A stretch of DNA of 17,622 bases, taken from the NCBI GenBank assembly GCA_035516795.1, contig DATIZX010000136.1:1-17622 (forward strand), read 5' to 3'. Both the position numbers and the translations under genes were made by a program. The stretch comes from DATJBF01 sp035516795. Its GTDB lineage: Bacteria > Verrucomicrobiota > Verrucomicrobiia > Palsa-1439. Positions 1-5,301 of the stretch are shown here, one piece after another (position 1 is the stretch's first letter; each line of letters starts with the position of its first letter). The notes under the pieces were generated by a model that did no database searches, was not told the DNA's origin, and worked only from the letters and a program-made list of their open reading frames with translations.

Positions 1-1
1 T

Positions 2-538
2 TTACACACCTTCACCTTCCCGCGTCAGCGCAAACCCGACGGCTTGTGCTTGGCTGACTATGTCATGCCTCCGGCTCCCACCGCTCACCGCTCACCGCTC
101 ACCGCTCACCGCGACTCCCTCGCCCTCTTCGTCGTCGGCGCCGGGACTGGCATCCGGCAACGTGCCGAGGAATACAAAGCCAATGGCGAATACCTGAAGT
201 CGCACGCGTTGCAAGCACTGGCCATCGAGACCGCCGAAGCCTGCGCCGAATGGCTGCACCGTCGGATTCGCGAAGACTGGGGTTTCCCCGATCCCGCCGA
301 CATGACGATGCTTAGCCGTCTTCAAGCGCGGTATCAGGGCAAACGTTACAGCTTCGGCTACCCGGCCTGTCCGGCGCTCGAAGATCAGGCTGGGATTTGG
401 GCGTTGCTGAAACCCGAGGACATTGGAGTCTCTCTGACCGACGGTTTCATGATGGAGCCGGAAGCATCGGTTAGCGCTTTAGTTTTCCATCATCCTGATT
501 GTACGTATTTCGGTGTTGGTGATACCGAGTCCTCGTAG
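2..538 (+). CDS. metH: Methionine synthase (B12-dependent), C-terminal activation domain; 5'-truncated by the window edge
   Basis: This is the C-terminal S-adenosylmethionine-binding reactivation domain of cobalamin-dependent methionine synthase, which re-methylates the oxidised cobalamin of the cytosolic enzyme. The frame is open from base 2 and ends at TAG 536-538; the rest of the protein lies upstream of the window. The family signature is plain: the stretch RQRAEEYKANGEYLKSHALQ, the SAM-site motif RYSFGYPACP (codons about 342-371) and the C-terminal block GFMMEPEASVSALVFHHP. The ATG at 44 is internal, because the residues before it (HTFTFPRQRKPDGLCLADYV) are typical MetH. A 7-bp tandem repeat (80-112) inserts an unusual TAHRSPL-type loop between CLADYV and ALFVV. 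Part of the same domain is duplicated at 4905-5050. Identification is secure; only the 5' end is missing. Confidence 0.95.
   Translation, partial: LHTFTFPRQRKPDGLCLADYVMPPAPTAHRSPLTAHRDSLALFVVGAGTGIRQRAEEYKANGEYLKSHALQALAIETAEACAEWLHRRIREDWGFPDPADMTMLSRLQARYQGKRYSFGYPACPALEDQAGIWALLKPEDIGVSLTDGFMMEPEASVSALVFHHPDCTYFGVGDTESS
80..112. repeat. Heptanucleotide tandem repeat (ACCGCTC, about 4.7 copies) inside metH
   Basis: Four perfect copies of ACCGCTC (80-86, 87-93, 94-100, 101-107) are followed by a partial fifth (108-112). Three units equal 21 bp, so the repeat encodes a 7-residue periodic segment (TAHRSPL then TAHR) in the metH frame. Gain or loss of a single copy would shift the reading frame. 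The segment falls in a loop of the activation domain where MetH proteins vary. Confidence 0.9.
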
Positions 539-594
539 GAGTAGCCACATGGAACGTGGTAAATCTTCCAACCGCGACCGGGCGTGATAGGGCG

Positions 595-623
595 TTGCAT
601 TTCACCACGCCTGGTCATAAACT
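595..623 (+). promoter_or_regulatory. Putative promoter for the DUF433/RelE module (leaderless)
   Basis: TTGCAT (595-600) and TAAACT (618-623) are separated by 17 bp. The GTG start of the antitoxin lies at 631, seven bases after the -10, so transcription would begin at or next to the start codon. No Shine-Dalgarno sequence precedes that GTG. Called by eye. Confidence 0.4.
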
Positions 624-630
624 AATCGCC

Positions 631-1005
631 GTGAAGAAGAAAGTCGTCAGCATCGATCCTGAAGTGATGGACGGTACGCCGTGCTTTGCTGGAACACGGG
701 TGCCGGTCCAGAGGCTTTTGGACTATGTTCAGCGCGGCGATTCTATTGACGAGTTCCTTGCCAGTTTCCCGGCCGTCAAACGCAATCAAGTGATCGCGTT
801 TCTCCAACATGCGGCCGAATACTTTTTTGCGGTTGTCACGAACGGTGGTGATGACGATCTGGAACTCAGCGGCGCCGAACTTGCTCGACTGAATCGCTGG
901 GCTGACGACGAGCAAGAGGCCGGTCGCACACGCGTGTTCGAGTCGGTGTCGGAGTACGTCACGCAAGCCCGGGGCAAACGGACGGGCAAAGGCAAGTCGC
1001 GGTGA
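631..1005 (+). CDS. DUF433-domain protein with C-terminal extension, probable antitoxin
   Basis: The 124-residue protein has a DUF433 core in its first 70 residues (VVSIDPEVMDGTPCFAGTRV, then a short helical region ending FLQHAAEYFFAVV). DUF433 proteins are small helix-turn-helix-like proteins that commonly serve as antitoxins, usually beside PIN-like DUF5615 toxins. About 50 further residues (SGAELARLNRWADDEQEAGR onward) form a charged tail that could wrap the toxin. The GTG at 631 is chosen because the family begins just before VVSIDPEV and because a promoter sits 7 nt upstream; the GTG at 556 would add an unconserved leader. Its stop overlaps the next start (GTGA, 1002-1005), implying translational coupling. 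The antitoxin role is inferred from the pairing. Confidence 0.8.
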   Translation: MKKKVVSIDPEVMDGTPCFAGTRVPVQRLLDYVQRGDSIDEFLASFPAVKRNQVIAFLQHAAEYFFAVVTNGGDDDLELSGAELARLNRWADDEQEAGRTRVFESVSEYVTQARGKRTGKGKSR

Positions 1006-1271
1006 GGATCGAAACGACGCGGCAATATGACCGCGCCTTTGATCGCCTGCCTGTCTCTATTCAAGACGAAGTCCTGAAAGCCATTCCCTCACTTGCCGTC
1101 GCCTTCGGCAAACCGCACGCACATCTGGGTCTCCGCAAGCTCGGCGGTCGCATTTACGAATTTCGCGTTGGACTCAAACTCCGCATCGTCTTTCGTCACG
1201 ACCGCGACACTTTGTTTCTTCTATTGATCGGCACACACGACCAAGTCCGTCGTTTCATCCGCTCGCTATGA
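1002..1271 (+). CDS. RelE/ParE-type toxin
   Basis: An 89-residue protein with the compact RelE/ParE layout: N-terminal helical hairpin (YDRAFDRLPVSIQDEVLKAI) followed by strands containing GGRIYEFRVGLKLRIVF and a C-terminal strand LFLLLIGTHDQV. Members are either ribosome-dependent mRNA interferases (RelE) or gyrase poisons (ParE); the sequence does not settle which. It starts at GTG 1002 within the stop of the DUF433 gene, giving antitoxin-toxin order with a 4-bp overlap. The arginine pair in the third strand (RVGLKLRIVF) fits the basic surface of RelE-type toxins. No truncation is seen. Confidence 0.82.
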   Translation: MRIETTRQYDRAFDRLPVSIQDEVLKAIPSLAVAFGKPHAHLGLRKLGGRIYEFRVGLKLRIVFRHDRDTLFLLLIGTHDQVRRFIRSL

Positions 1272-1286
1272 AAGCTGAAGCGAGCC

Positions 1287-1292
1287 TATAAT
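1287..1292 (+). promoter_or_regulatory. Consensus -10-like TATAAT without a clear -35
   Basis: A perfect TATAAT lies 16 bp after the toxin stop, in a 228-bp gap before the next operon. No good -35 is found 16-18 bp upstream. The gap also holds a small inverted repeat (ACCGCG 1365-1370, CGCGGT 1376-1381). It may start a leader or small RNA, or be a chance AT-rich site. Confidence 0.2.
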
Positions 1293-1445
1293 GATGATAA
1301 ATGAGATCTGACCCTTTTGACGGCCGCTAGCAGAGTGTAACCGCCAGCCGAGATATCAGCATTTACCGCGGTCATCGCGGTCAGGAATGCGTGACAAGGT
1401 TTCATTATGCAATGCTACCGGGGCAATGCAGCTTGCGGAAATTGA

Positions 1446-1474
1446 TTGTTGTTGATGCCGCATTGTCGTATACG
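1446..1474 (+). promoter_or_regulatory. Putative promoter of the membrane protein-ATPase operon
   Basis: TTGTTG (1446-1451) and TATACG (1469-1474) are 17 bp apart. Initiation near 1481 would give a leader of about 19 nt containing GGAG (1492-1495) just before the ATG at 1500. The arrangement supports 1500, not the in-frame GTG-type start at 1446, as the translation start. Confidence 0.45.
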
Positions 1475-1499
1475 TGCTTTCCGAGGCTCACGGAGAACA

Positions 1500-1838
1500 A
1501 TGTCTTCGGGATCATCCGAAATCGCCAAAGTAATCGGAAAGTTGAGCGGGGCACTTCTCGCTGTTACGCTTGCGCTGTATTTCCTGCTAAACATCATCCC
1601 AACCTTCGCCAAAGAAGTTATAGACTCCAATTTGAAGTGCCGCGAATTTATGGTGGCATCTCTGATTTTGCTTATGTTTATGATTACTGTGATCTGGGCG
1701 TACGCCATTCGCGTGTTTTCCAAAAACGAGGTGCAGCCTCAGCGCCTGCCTCTGCCGAATCCAAATCCAGCATCAGAGGATCGTCGAGCACTTCACGACC
1801 GAGTTGAAAATGAAGTAAAGAAGATGAGCGAATTATGA
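1500..1838 (+). CDS. Small two-helix membrane protein paired with a ParA-like ATPase
   Basis: A 112-residue protein I do not recognise. After a short polar start (MSSGSSEIAKVIGKL) it has two hydrophobic segments, about residues 17-38 (ALLAVTLALYFLLNIIPTFA) and 48-69 (FMVASLILLMFMITVIWAYA), then a proline-rich, charged cytoplasmic-type tail ending in KKMSEL. The start is supported by GGAG four bases upstream. Its stop overlaps the start of the ATPase (ATGA, 1835-1838), so the two are coupled and probably form one membrane complex. Codon use is AT-richer than in the flanking chromosomal genes, suggesting transfer. Function is unknown. Confidence 0.75.
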   Translation: MSSGSSEIAKVIGKLSGALLAVTLALYFLLNIIPTFAKEVIDSNLKCREFMVASLILLMFMITVIWAYAIRVFSKNEVQPQRLPLPNPNPASEDRRALHDRVENEVKKMSEL

Positions 1839-3115
1839 CGCCGACAAACGATTCACAACCTCAAAGCAAACTTCCTTATTCTCCTAAGGCAATATGCTTC
1901 CTGAGCGGGAAAGGCGGGGCGGGAAAAACAAGCGTTTCCCTCGCGTTGGCCTCCCTTTTGTCGGAATTAGGAAAGCGCGTTCTTTTCATTGATTGGGACT
2001 TGAACACACACGGCGCTTCTTATTTCTTCACGGACACAATTGAATCTCAGGCAAAACGCGGAATTCTGGAGACCATGCAAGAGGCCAGATCGCCTGAACT
2101 ATATCCGCTTGGATCATCGTGGTTCGAAACTGTAACAGTTGAGATTAGCCAACATTTTCATTTTATTCCCTCGAAGACTCGCTTTAAGAATAGGACGTGG
2201 GAAATTTCCGAGGATGACATTGCTGTTTCGCAATTCGTGTTCAACATGATGCACGCTCTTTCAGAAATGTCTTACGATTTCATCATTTGTGATACGCAAG
2301 CGGGTCCCGTTCGGTCTGTTCAAGATTTAGCTGAAATTTGCGGCAAGGCCGTGATTGTTTCCGAGCCCGACCCCATCTCAATTGCTGCCTCAAAAAACCT
2401 TGATTACGAAATGCGGGATCACCTTTCGCCTACTGCAAAATTCCTAATCAACAAACTAAGCACTGAGGAGGTTAAGAGTTTTCGGGCAATTCGCCAATAT
2501 CTGACAGTTTTCGAACATCTTTCACCGCTGCCATTTGACTTTTCTGTTCGAGAAGCCTTTAGCTTGCGACGAATACCGGTGGACTTGACAAAGCCGACGC
2601 CGTTTCTTTTCTCCATGCTTGGATTTGTTGGGGAAGTTTACCCGCAAGTAAGGAGCGAATGCGACGTACTAGAAAACAAGCTGAAACGAAGGCTGCTCGG
2701 AGATATAGAATTGAAACGGAATCAAAACGCTGAAATTGAAGAACGACTATCTTACAGACTCAAGGAGTTGGAAGAAGAGCAGATTCAATATGAAAGGCTG
2801 GTGCGTCAGAGGACTGCCATTTTGACTTCGGCCATGATTGCCATGACAACAGTTACATTTGCAGCCTTCTTCATTGTTAAAAAAGAGTGGCCTCCAGTCA
2901 TTACTCAGTCTGCAGTGATTCTTGGCACGGTGGCTAGCGTAGCACCGATCCTTTGGGAAAGACTTCGCTCCAAGTTTACTAGCCGTACTCGTCGCATTCA
3001 ATCTGAGGTTGAACAAATTCGGGATGAATTATTGCGCCTCAGAGACCAACGAGATCGATATGAGGCGATGTTAGTCGAGACTGCACAGAAATATATGCTC
3101 GAATCTAAAGAATAG
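1835..3115 (+). CDS. MinD/ParA-like ATPase with C-terminal coiled coil and membrane hairpin
   Basis: A 426-residue protein. Residues 20-270 form a SIMIBI-class ParA/MinD domain: deviant Walker A SGKGGAGKTS (24-33) with signature lysine K26 and catalytic lysine K31, switch I region FIDWDLNTHG (51-60), and Walker B-like FIICDTQAG with D153. Then follow a coiled coil rich in Glu/Arg (about 275-325), two hydrophobic segments (about 327-349 and 352-374) and a second coiled coil (about 378-420). ParA/MinD family members usually lack such a C-terminal membrane hairpin; bacterial tyrosine kinases place their membrane segments before the ATPase. The gene overlaps the small membrane protein by 4 bp, has no ParB partner, and is AT-rich. 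It could organise a membrane complex or act in defence; that is inference. Confidence 0.85.
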   Translation: MTPTNDSQPQSKLPYSPKAICFLSGKGGAGKTSVSLALASLLSELGKRVLFIDWDLNTHGASYFFTDTIESQAKRGILETMQEARSPELYPLGSSWFETVTVEISQHFHFIPSKTRFKNRTWEISEDDIAVSQFVFNMMHALSEMSYDFIICDTQAGPVRSVQDLAEICGKAVIVSEPDPISIAASKNLDYEMRDHLSPTAKFLINKLSTEEVKSFRAIRQYLTVFEHLSPLPFDFSVREAFSLRRIPVDLTKPTPFLFSMLGFVGEVYPQVRSECDVLENKLKRRLLGDIELKRNQNAEIEERLSYRLKELEEEQIQYERLVRQRTAILTSAMIAMTTVTFAAFFIVKKEWPPVITQSAVILGTVASVAPILWERLRSKFTSRTRRIQSEVEQIRDELLRLRDQRDRYEAMLVETAQKYMLESKE

Positions 3116-3222
3116 TCGATCCTGTTAGCTCGCAATTGCTGAACCAATCGCCTCCGCCTTAGCTCCGAATTCTGTAGCCGGAGTGGCGTGCGGAATCATG
3201 CCCGATCGAAAGCGCCTCGGCC

Positions 3223-3251
3223 CTGCAATCGCTCGTCCCGACAACTAGAGT
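3223..3251 (+). promoter_or_regulatory. Putative leaderless promoter of an orphan gene start
   Basis: CTGCAA (3223-3228) and TAGAGT (3246-3251) are separated by 17 bp, and ATG 3258 follows the -10 by six bases. This matches the promoter of the FKBP gene at 5267-5302 almost exactly, in both -10 sequence and spacing to the start codon. The gene it drives is truncated after a few codons. Confidence 0.45.
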
Positions 3252-3257
3252 TTGCGC

Positions 3258-3344
3258 ATGAAGCCGAGTCCGTGGGCGAGATTTTCCGAAGCGTGCCGGT
3301 ACTTCGGGCTTGCGACTAGCTCTTCGCCCAAGCCCAGACGGTAA
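3258..3344 (+). pseudogene. Orphan 5' gene fragment (MKPSPWARFSEACRYFG...)
   Basis: A start codon placed exactly 6 nt after a good promoter opens a frame that reads MKPSPWARFSEACRYFG and then stops at TAA 3342-3344 after 28 codons. From about 3310 the sequence belongs, on the other strand, to the end of an NTF2/SnoaL-like gene remnant. The simplest reading is a gene whose body was replaced when the minus-strand cassette arrived. It might instead be a genuine 28-residue peptide. Confidence 0.35.
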
Positions 3345-3436
3345 TCCGCCAGCCGTCCTTGGTTTTCACCAGCGAGAACGTCCAGCTTGCGGTTTCCTTC
3401 TGCGGCTTCCCGCCCAAACGGCTCAGACGCACCTTA
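3316..3436 (-). pseudogene. C-terminal remnant of an NTF2/SnoaL-like (DUF4440-type) gene
   Basis: On the minus strand this frame reads VRLSRLGGKPQKETASW then TFSLVKTKDGWRI and ends WAWAKS with TAG at 3318-3316. A strand rich in Trp/Thr followed by a 'K(T/D)xDGWRI' turn and a final Trp strand is how SnoaL-like and DUF4440 proteins (NTF2 fold) end. The frame upstream (beyond about 3436) loses this character and is covered by the nucleotidyltransferase gene in another frame. So only about the last 40 residues survive. Family assignment rests on a short stretch. Confidence 0.4.
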
Positions 3437-3922
3437 TGCGGGCGGAAGGTGTTCCAAGTCGTCCAGATCCTTGTGACGCGCGGCGCTCTGTTTGAGTCGG
3501 CGAAGCCAGTGAAGCGAGACAAAGCGCAACTGGCCAGCCACCACGCTCTCGGCAAACAGTTCGTCCACGGGAGTTTCAGGAAAACCTGGAATGTAATCGT
3601 ACACATCCAGAAAGCCCAAGTCGGTGGACAACATGAGGAGATGTTGTGCGTTCAGGTAAGAGGAGGAGACTGGCACAAGGCGCTCCAAGCCAGTTGCAGG
3701 ATCTTGTTCATCGCTGACCCAGCAGGCGTGAATGGATTCGAGAGAGCGCAGCAAATTGGTCTCGGCGGTCGGTGACCGGCGGAACACGATATCCGCATCC
3801 TCCGTCGTGCGGACATAGCCGTGAAAGGCCACGGCATGGCCCCCAATGATGACAAACGGCACATCGGCGTTTGCCAACACATGGTAGATCGACAACGGAT
3901 TCTTGAATTCAGGACTCGGCAT
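3434..3922 (-). CDS. Nucleotidyltransferase, DUF6036/AbiEii-like
   Basis: A 162-residue protein with the minimal nucleotidyltransferase signature: after an N-terminal helix comes IIGGHAVAFHG (25-35), then RTTEDADIVF (38-47), where the Asp-x-Asp pair D42/D44 is the expected metal-binding site. The rest (ESIHACWVSDEQD, LGFLDVYDYIPGFP, HKDLDDLEHL near the end) fits DUF6036-type proteins related to AbiEii toxins, which transfer nucleotides to RNA or protein targets. ATG 3922 starts just before the conserved fold and lies 14 nt inside the end of the upstream small gene (stop at 3909), implying coupling. An upstream in-frame ATG (3970) would add 16 low-complexity residues. Toxin activity is inferred. 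Confidence 0.78.
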   Translation of the reverse strand: MPSPEFKNPLSIYHVLANADVPFVIIGGHAVAFHGYVRTTEDADIVFRRSPTAETNLLRSLESIHACWVSDEQDPATGLERLVPVSSSYLNAQHLLMLSTDLGFLDVYDYIPGFPETPVDELFAESVVAGQLRFVSLHWLRRLKQSAARHKDLDDLEHLPPA

Positions 3923-4121
3923 GGATGCGCCGCTGCCGCAAGTTGCGCTGCCAGAAATGCTGGTAGCCATTGGGCGAAACGATCAACAATTCCCAAGCCT
4001 GACGCTGAAGCTGGACAAGTCGCTCCAGTCGGTCCTGCGGCGTCGTCTCCGAAGGTGGTCGACGTGATTTGACGTTGTTCGTCACGAAGGCAAGAATAAG
4101 TTCTTCCCGCTGAAATCGCAA
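3909..4121 (-). CDS. Small 70-aa protein coupled to the nucleotidyltransferase
   Basis: The frame reads MRFQREELILAFVTNNVKSR, a linker rich in Pro/Thr, then ERLVQLQRQAWELLIVSPNG and WQRNLRQRRIHAES. It is a mostly helical, basic protein. I recall similar 60-75 aa proteins preceding DUF6036 nucleotidyltransferases, but have no firm family name for it. Its stop overlaps the nucleotidyltransferase start by 14 bp, in keeping with an antitoxin-toxin or adaptor-enzyme pair. The start is a TTG at 4121 with GAGGA directly before it, poorly spaced, so the exact start is uncertain. Because the nucleotidyltransferase lacks an adjacent HEPN gene, this protein is the best candidate for its partner. Confidence 0.55.
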   Translation of the reverse strand: MRFQREELILAFVTNNVKSRRPPSETTPQDRLERLVQLQRQAWELLIVSPNGYQHFWQRNLRQRRIHAES

Positions 4122-4160
4122 TCCTCGACATTGTCACGAAGAAAACCGCAGCCGACATGG

Positions 4161-4180
4161 TCCTGAGCGAAGTCGAAGGA
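4161..4180. repeat. Copy of a dispersed 20-bp intergenic repeat
   Basis: TCCTGAGCGAAGTCGAAGGA is a sequence seen between genes of many unrelated bacteria, and is weakly palindromic (TCCT...AGGA). It lies upstream of the minus-strand nucleotidyltransferase unit. The rest of the gap to 4306 holds only degenerate repeat-like pieces (for example AACCACAGAGTCGCAG near 4229) and no gene. Confidence 0.45.
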
Positions 4181-4306
4181 TGACCGCTTGCCTTCGCTAC
4201 TTGAGGGTGGGAGAAACAAACGGTTGAACCACAGAGTCGCAGGGGAGTTCCGGCATTGCCCTCCAAGCCGTCCGCTGGACCATTTGATTCAATTCGTTAG
4301 CTAAGC

Positions 4307-4335
4307 TTGTCTTCTTCTCTGCGTGAGTTTATCAT
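4307..4335 (+). promoter_or_regulatory. Putative promoter of the broken toxin-antitoxin pair
   Basis: TTGTCT (4307-4312) and TATCAT (4330-4335) are 17 bp apart. An in-frame ATG at 4345 follows the -10 by nine bases, so the transcript would be almost leaderless. The promoter remains intact although the toxin frame it serves is interrupted. Confidence 0.5.
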
Positions 4336-4344
4336 TCGCCGTGA

Positions 4345-4620
4345 ATGGAACGCATGATCTTCAAAGATTCCGCGTTCAGGCATGGCTAGGATGAAGATGA
4401 TTACAGGGCAGTTGTGCGCCGGACGAAACTCGTGTTGCGCAGTCGGCGCGGCTACCGGAATGTGTACGAGATTCTTGGACGCAACTCGACCGGCGGTTAT
4501 CTTCATGTGGTTACCCGCCGCTACCTCAAAGGCACGGAAAGGATTGTCATCGTGTTTCACATTTCGCGCATGAAGGCATCTGACCGCAAACGTTTCATTC
4601 AACACACACAGAAATCATGA
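4345..4620 (+). pseudogene. BrnT/DUF4258-like toxin gene interrupted by an in-frame TAG
   Basis: Reading from ATG 4345 gives MERMIFKDSAFRHG, a TAG at 4387-4389, then DEDDYRAVVRRTKLVLRSRR and on to the stop at 4618-4620, all in one frame. Joined across the stop, the 91-residue product looks complete: a helix, the strand VYEILGRNSTGGYLHVV, the strand ERIVIVFHISRM and a final helix KASDRKRFIQ. This is the pattern of BrnT/DUF4258-type ribonuclease toxins. The lesion is a single nonsense codon with no frameshift; internal GTG or ATG codons after it would yield an N-truncated product. It overlaps the antitoxin by ATGA, in the toxin-first order of brnTA loci. Sequencing error or readthrough cannot be excluded. 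Confidence 0.65.
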
Positions 4621-4898
4621 GCAAGCAAGCCAAAACCAAGTACCTCAAAGCAACACCTGAAAAGCGAACGATGATCGCCCGTCTGACTGCCAAGGCGGTA
4701 TTTGAACGCCTCGATGCCGGCGACCTCGAAATTGTTGCTGCCGATGATTGGTCCGGTGTCCCGCAGTTGGAAAAAGAAGTCAGCGTGCGGATCCCCAAAA
4801 AGCTTTATCAAAAAGTCGTCAAAGCCAGCCGCAAGCGCCGCACCACGCCCGACCGGTTGGCAACCCGCTGGCTCGCCGAGCGTGTTGACGCGGTGTAA
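4617..4898 (+). CDS. Ribbon-helix-helix antitoxin (BrnA/CopG-like)
   Basis: A 93-residue protein. The N-terminal half (KYLKATPEKRTMIARLTAKA through DDWSGVPQLEKE) is a charged segment likely to bind a toxin. The C-terminal half has ribbon-helix-helix form: strand VSVRIPKKLYQKVV followed by two helices (KASRKRRTTPDRLATRWLAE). Such proteins neutralise the partner toxin and repress their own operon. The start ATG overlaps the stop of the broken toxin gene. The antitoxin frame is intact, so it may now be an orphan regulator or anti-addiction relic. It ends seven bases before the duplicated metH fragment. Confidence 0.8.
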   Translation: MSKQAKTKYLKATPEKRTMIARLTAKAVFERLDAGDLEIVAADDWSGVPQLEKEVSVRIPKKLYQKVVKASRKRRTTPDRLATRWLAERVDAV

Positions 4899-4904
4899 AA
4901 AATT

Positions 4905-5050
4905 GTGCCGAATGGTTGCACCGTCGGATTCGCGAGGACTGGGGTTTCCCCGATCCCGCCGACTTGACGATGACCGCCCGCCTTCAAGCGCAGTATCAGG
5001 GTAACCGCTACAGCTTCGGCTACCCGGCCTGCCCGGCATTGGAAGCTCAG
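4905..5050 (+). pseudogene. metH: Internal fragment of metH activation domain, duplicate of 243-388
   Basis: These 146 bp match positions 243-388 without gaps and with 19 mismatches by hand count (about 87% identity). The translation runs AEWLHRRIREDWGFPDPADL through RYSFGYPACPALEAQ, differing from the complete copy at about six of 48 residues, and most base changes are at third codon positions. It has neither the beginning nor the end of the domain; homology stops abruptly at both ends. Both copies have the same orientation and bracket the accessory genes. The pattern of mainly synonymous change suggests the fragment was once part of a separate functional gene, or came from a related strain. 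Confidence 0.88.
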
Positions 5051-5078
5051 CACGACAGCGTTTGGGGAAACGACATGC

Positions 5079-5098
5079 GGCCACGACGGAGCGTGGCC
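5079..5098. repeat. Hairpin: 7-bp inverted repeat in the gap before the FKBP gene
   Basis: GGCCACG (5079-5085) and CGTGGCC (5092-5098) can form a stem with a 6-nt loop. It lies in the 250-bp gap between the metH fragment and the FKBP gene and may be a degenerate member of a dispersed repeat family. No T-run follows, so it is not a typical intrinsic terminator. Confidence 0.5.
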
Positions 5099-5228
5099 CT
5101 TGGCTTTCGTGTCTGTTCGCGCTTGCCTCGCCCGGAGCGGGGTGAACATTCGTGGTTAAACAACGACAGAGATCTCTCGAACCTCCGATGGCGGTGAAGG
5201 CTCAGGGTGACTGCGCTGTTTGCCGAGC

Positions 5229-5260
5229 GGCGCGCCCAGCGGTCGCGCCCTACCGTCGAC
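5229..5260. repeat. Degenerate copy of a GC-rich hairpin repeat
   Basis: GGCGCG (5229-5234) pairs with CGCGCC (5244-5249), followed by CTACCGTCGAC. The tail GCGCCCTACCG(T/C)CGAC is shared with the repeat at 8769-8838, so both belong to one dispersed family. Confidence 0.5.
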
Positions 5261-5266
5261 CCACGC

Positions 5267-5295
5267 TTGCAATCGCCATTGTCAGTCACTAGAGT
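5267..5295 (+). promoter_or_regulatory. Putative leaderless promoter of the FKBP gene
   Basis: TTGCAA (5267-5272) and TAGAGT (5290-5295) are 17 bp apart, and the ATG at 5302 is six bases after the -10. Transcription would therefore begin at or within a base of the start codon. No Shine-Dalgarno motif is present. Confidence 0.5.
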
Positions 5296-5301
5296 GCGCG
5301 C

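Noticed and set aside
80..112. CRISPR-like array
   Set aside because: The 7-bp unit is contiguous with no spacers; it is a simple tandem repeat in a coding region.
1391..1807. A 138-codon plus-strand frame overlapping the small membrane protein
   Set aside because: The alternative frame has two transmembrane helices, a promoter, a ribosome binding site and coupling to the ATPase; this one has none.
4916..5197. A 93-aa protein starting MHRRIRED
   Set aside because: It is the metH fragment continuing into unrelated intergenic sequence; no promoter or ribosome binding site and homology stops at 5050.
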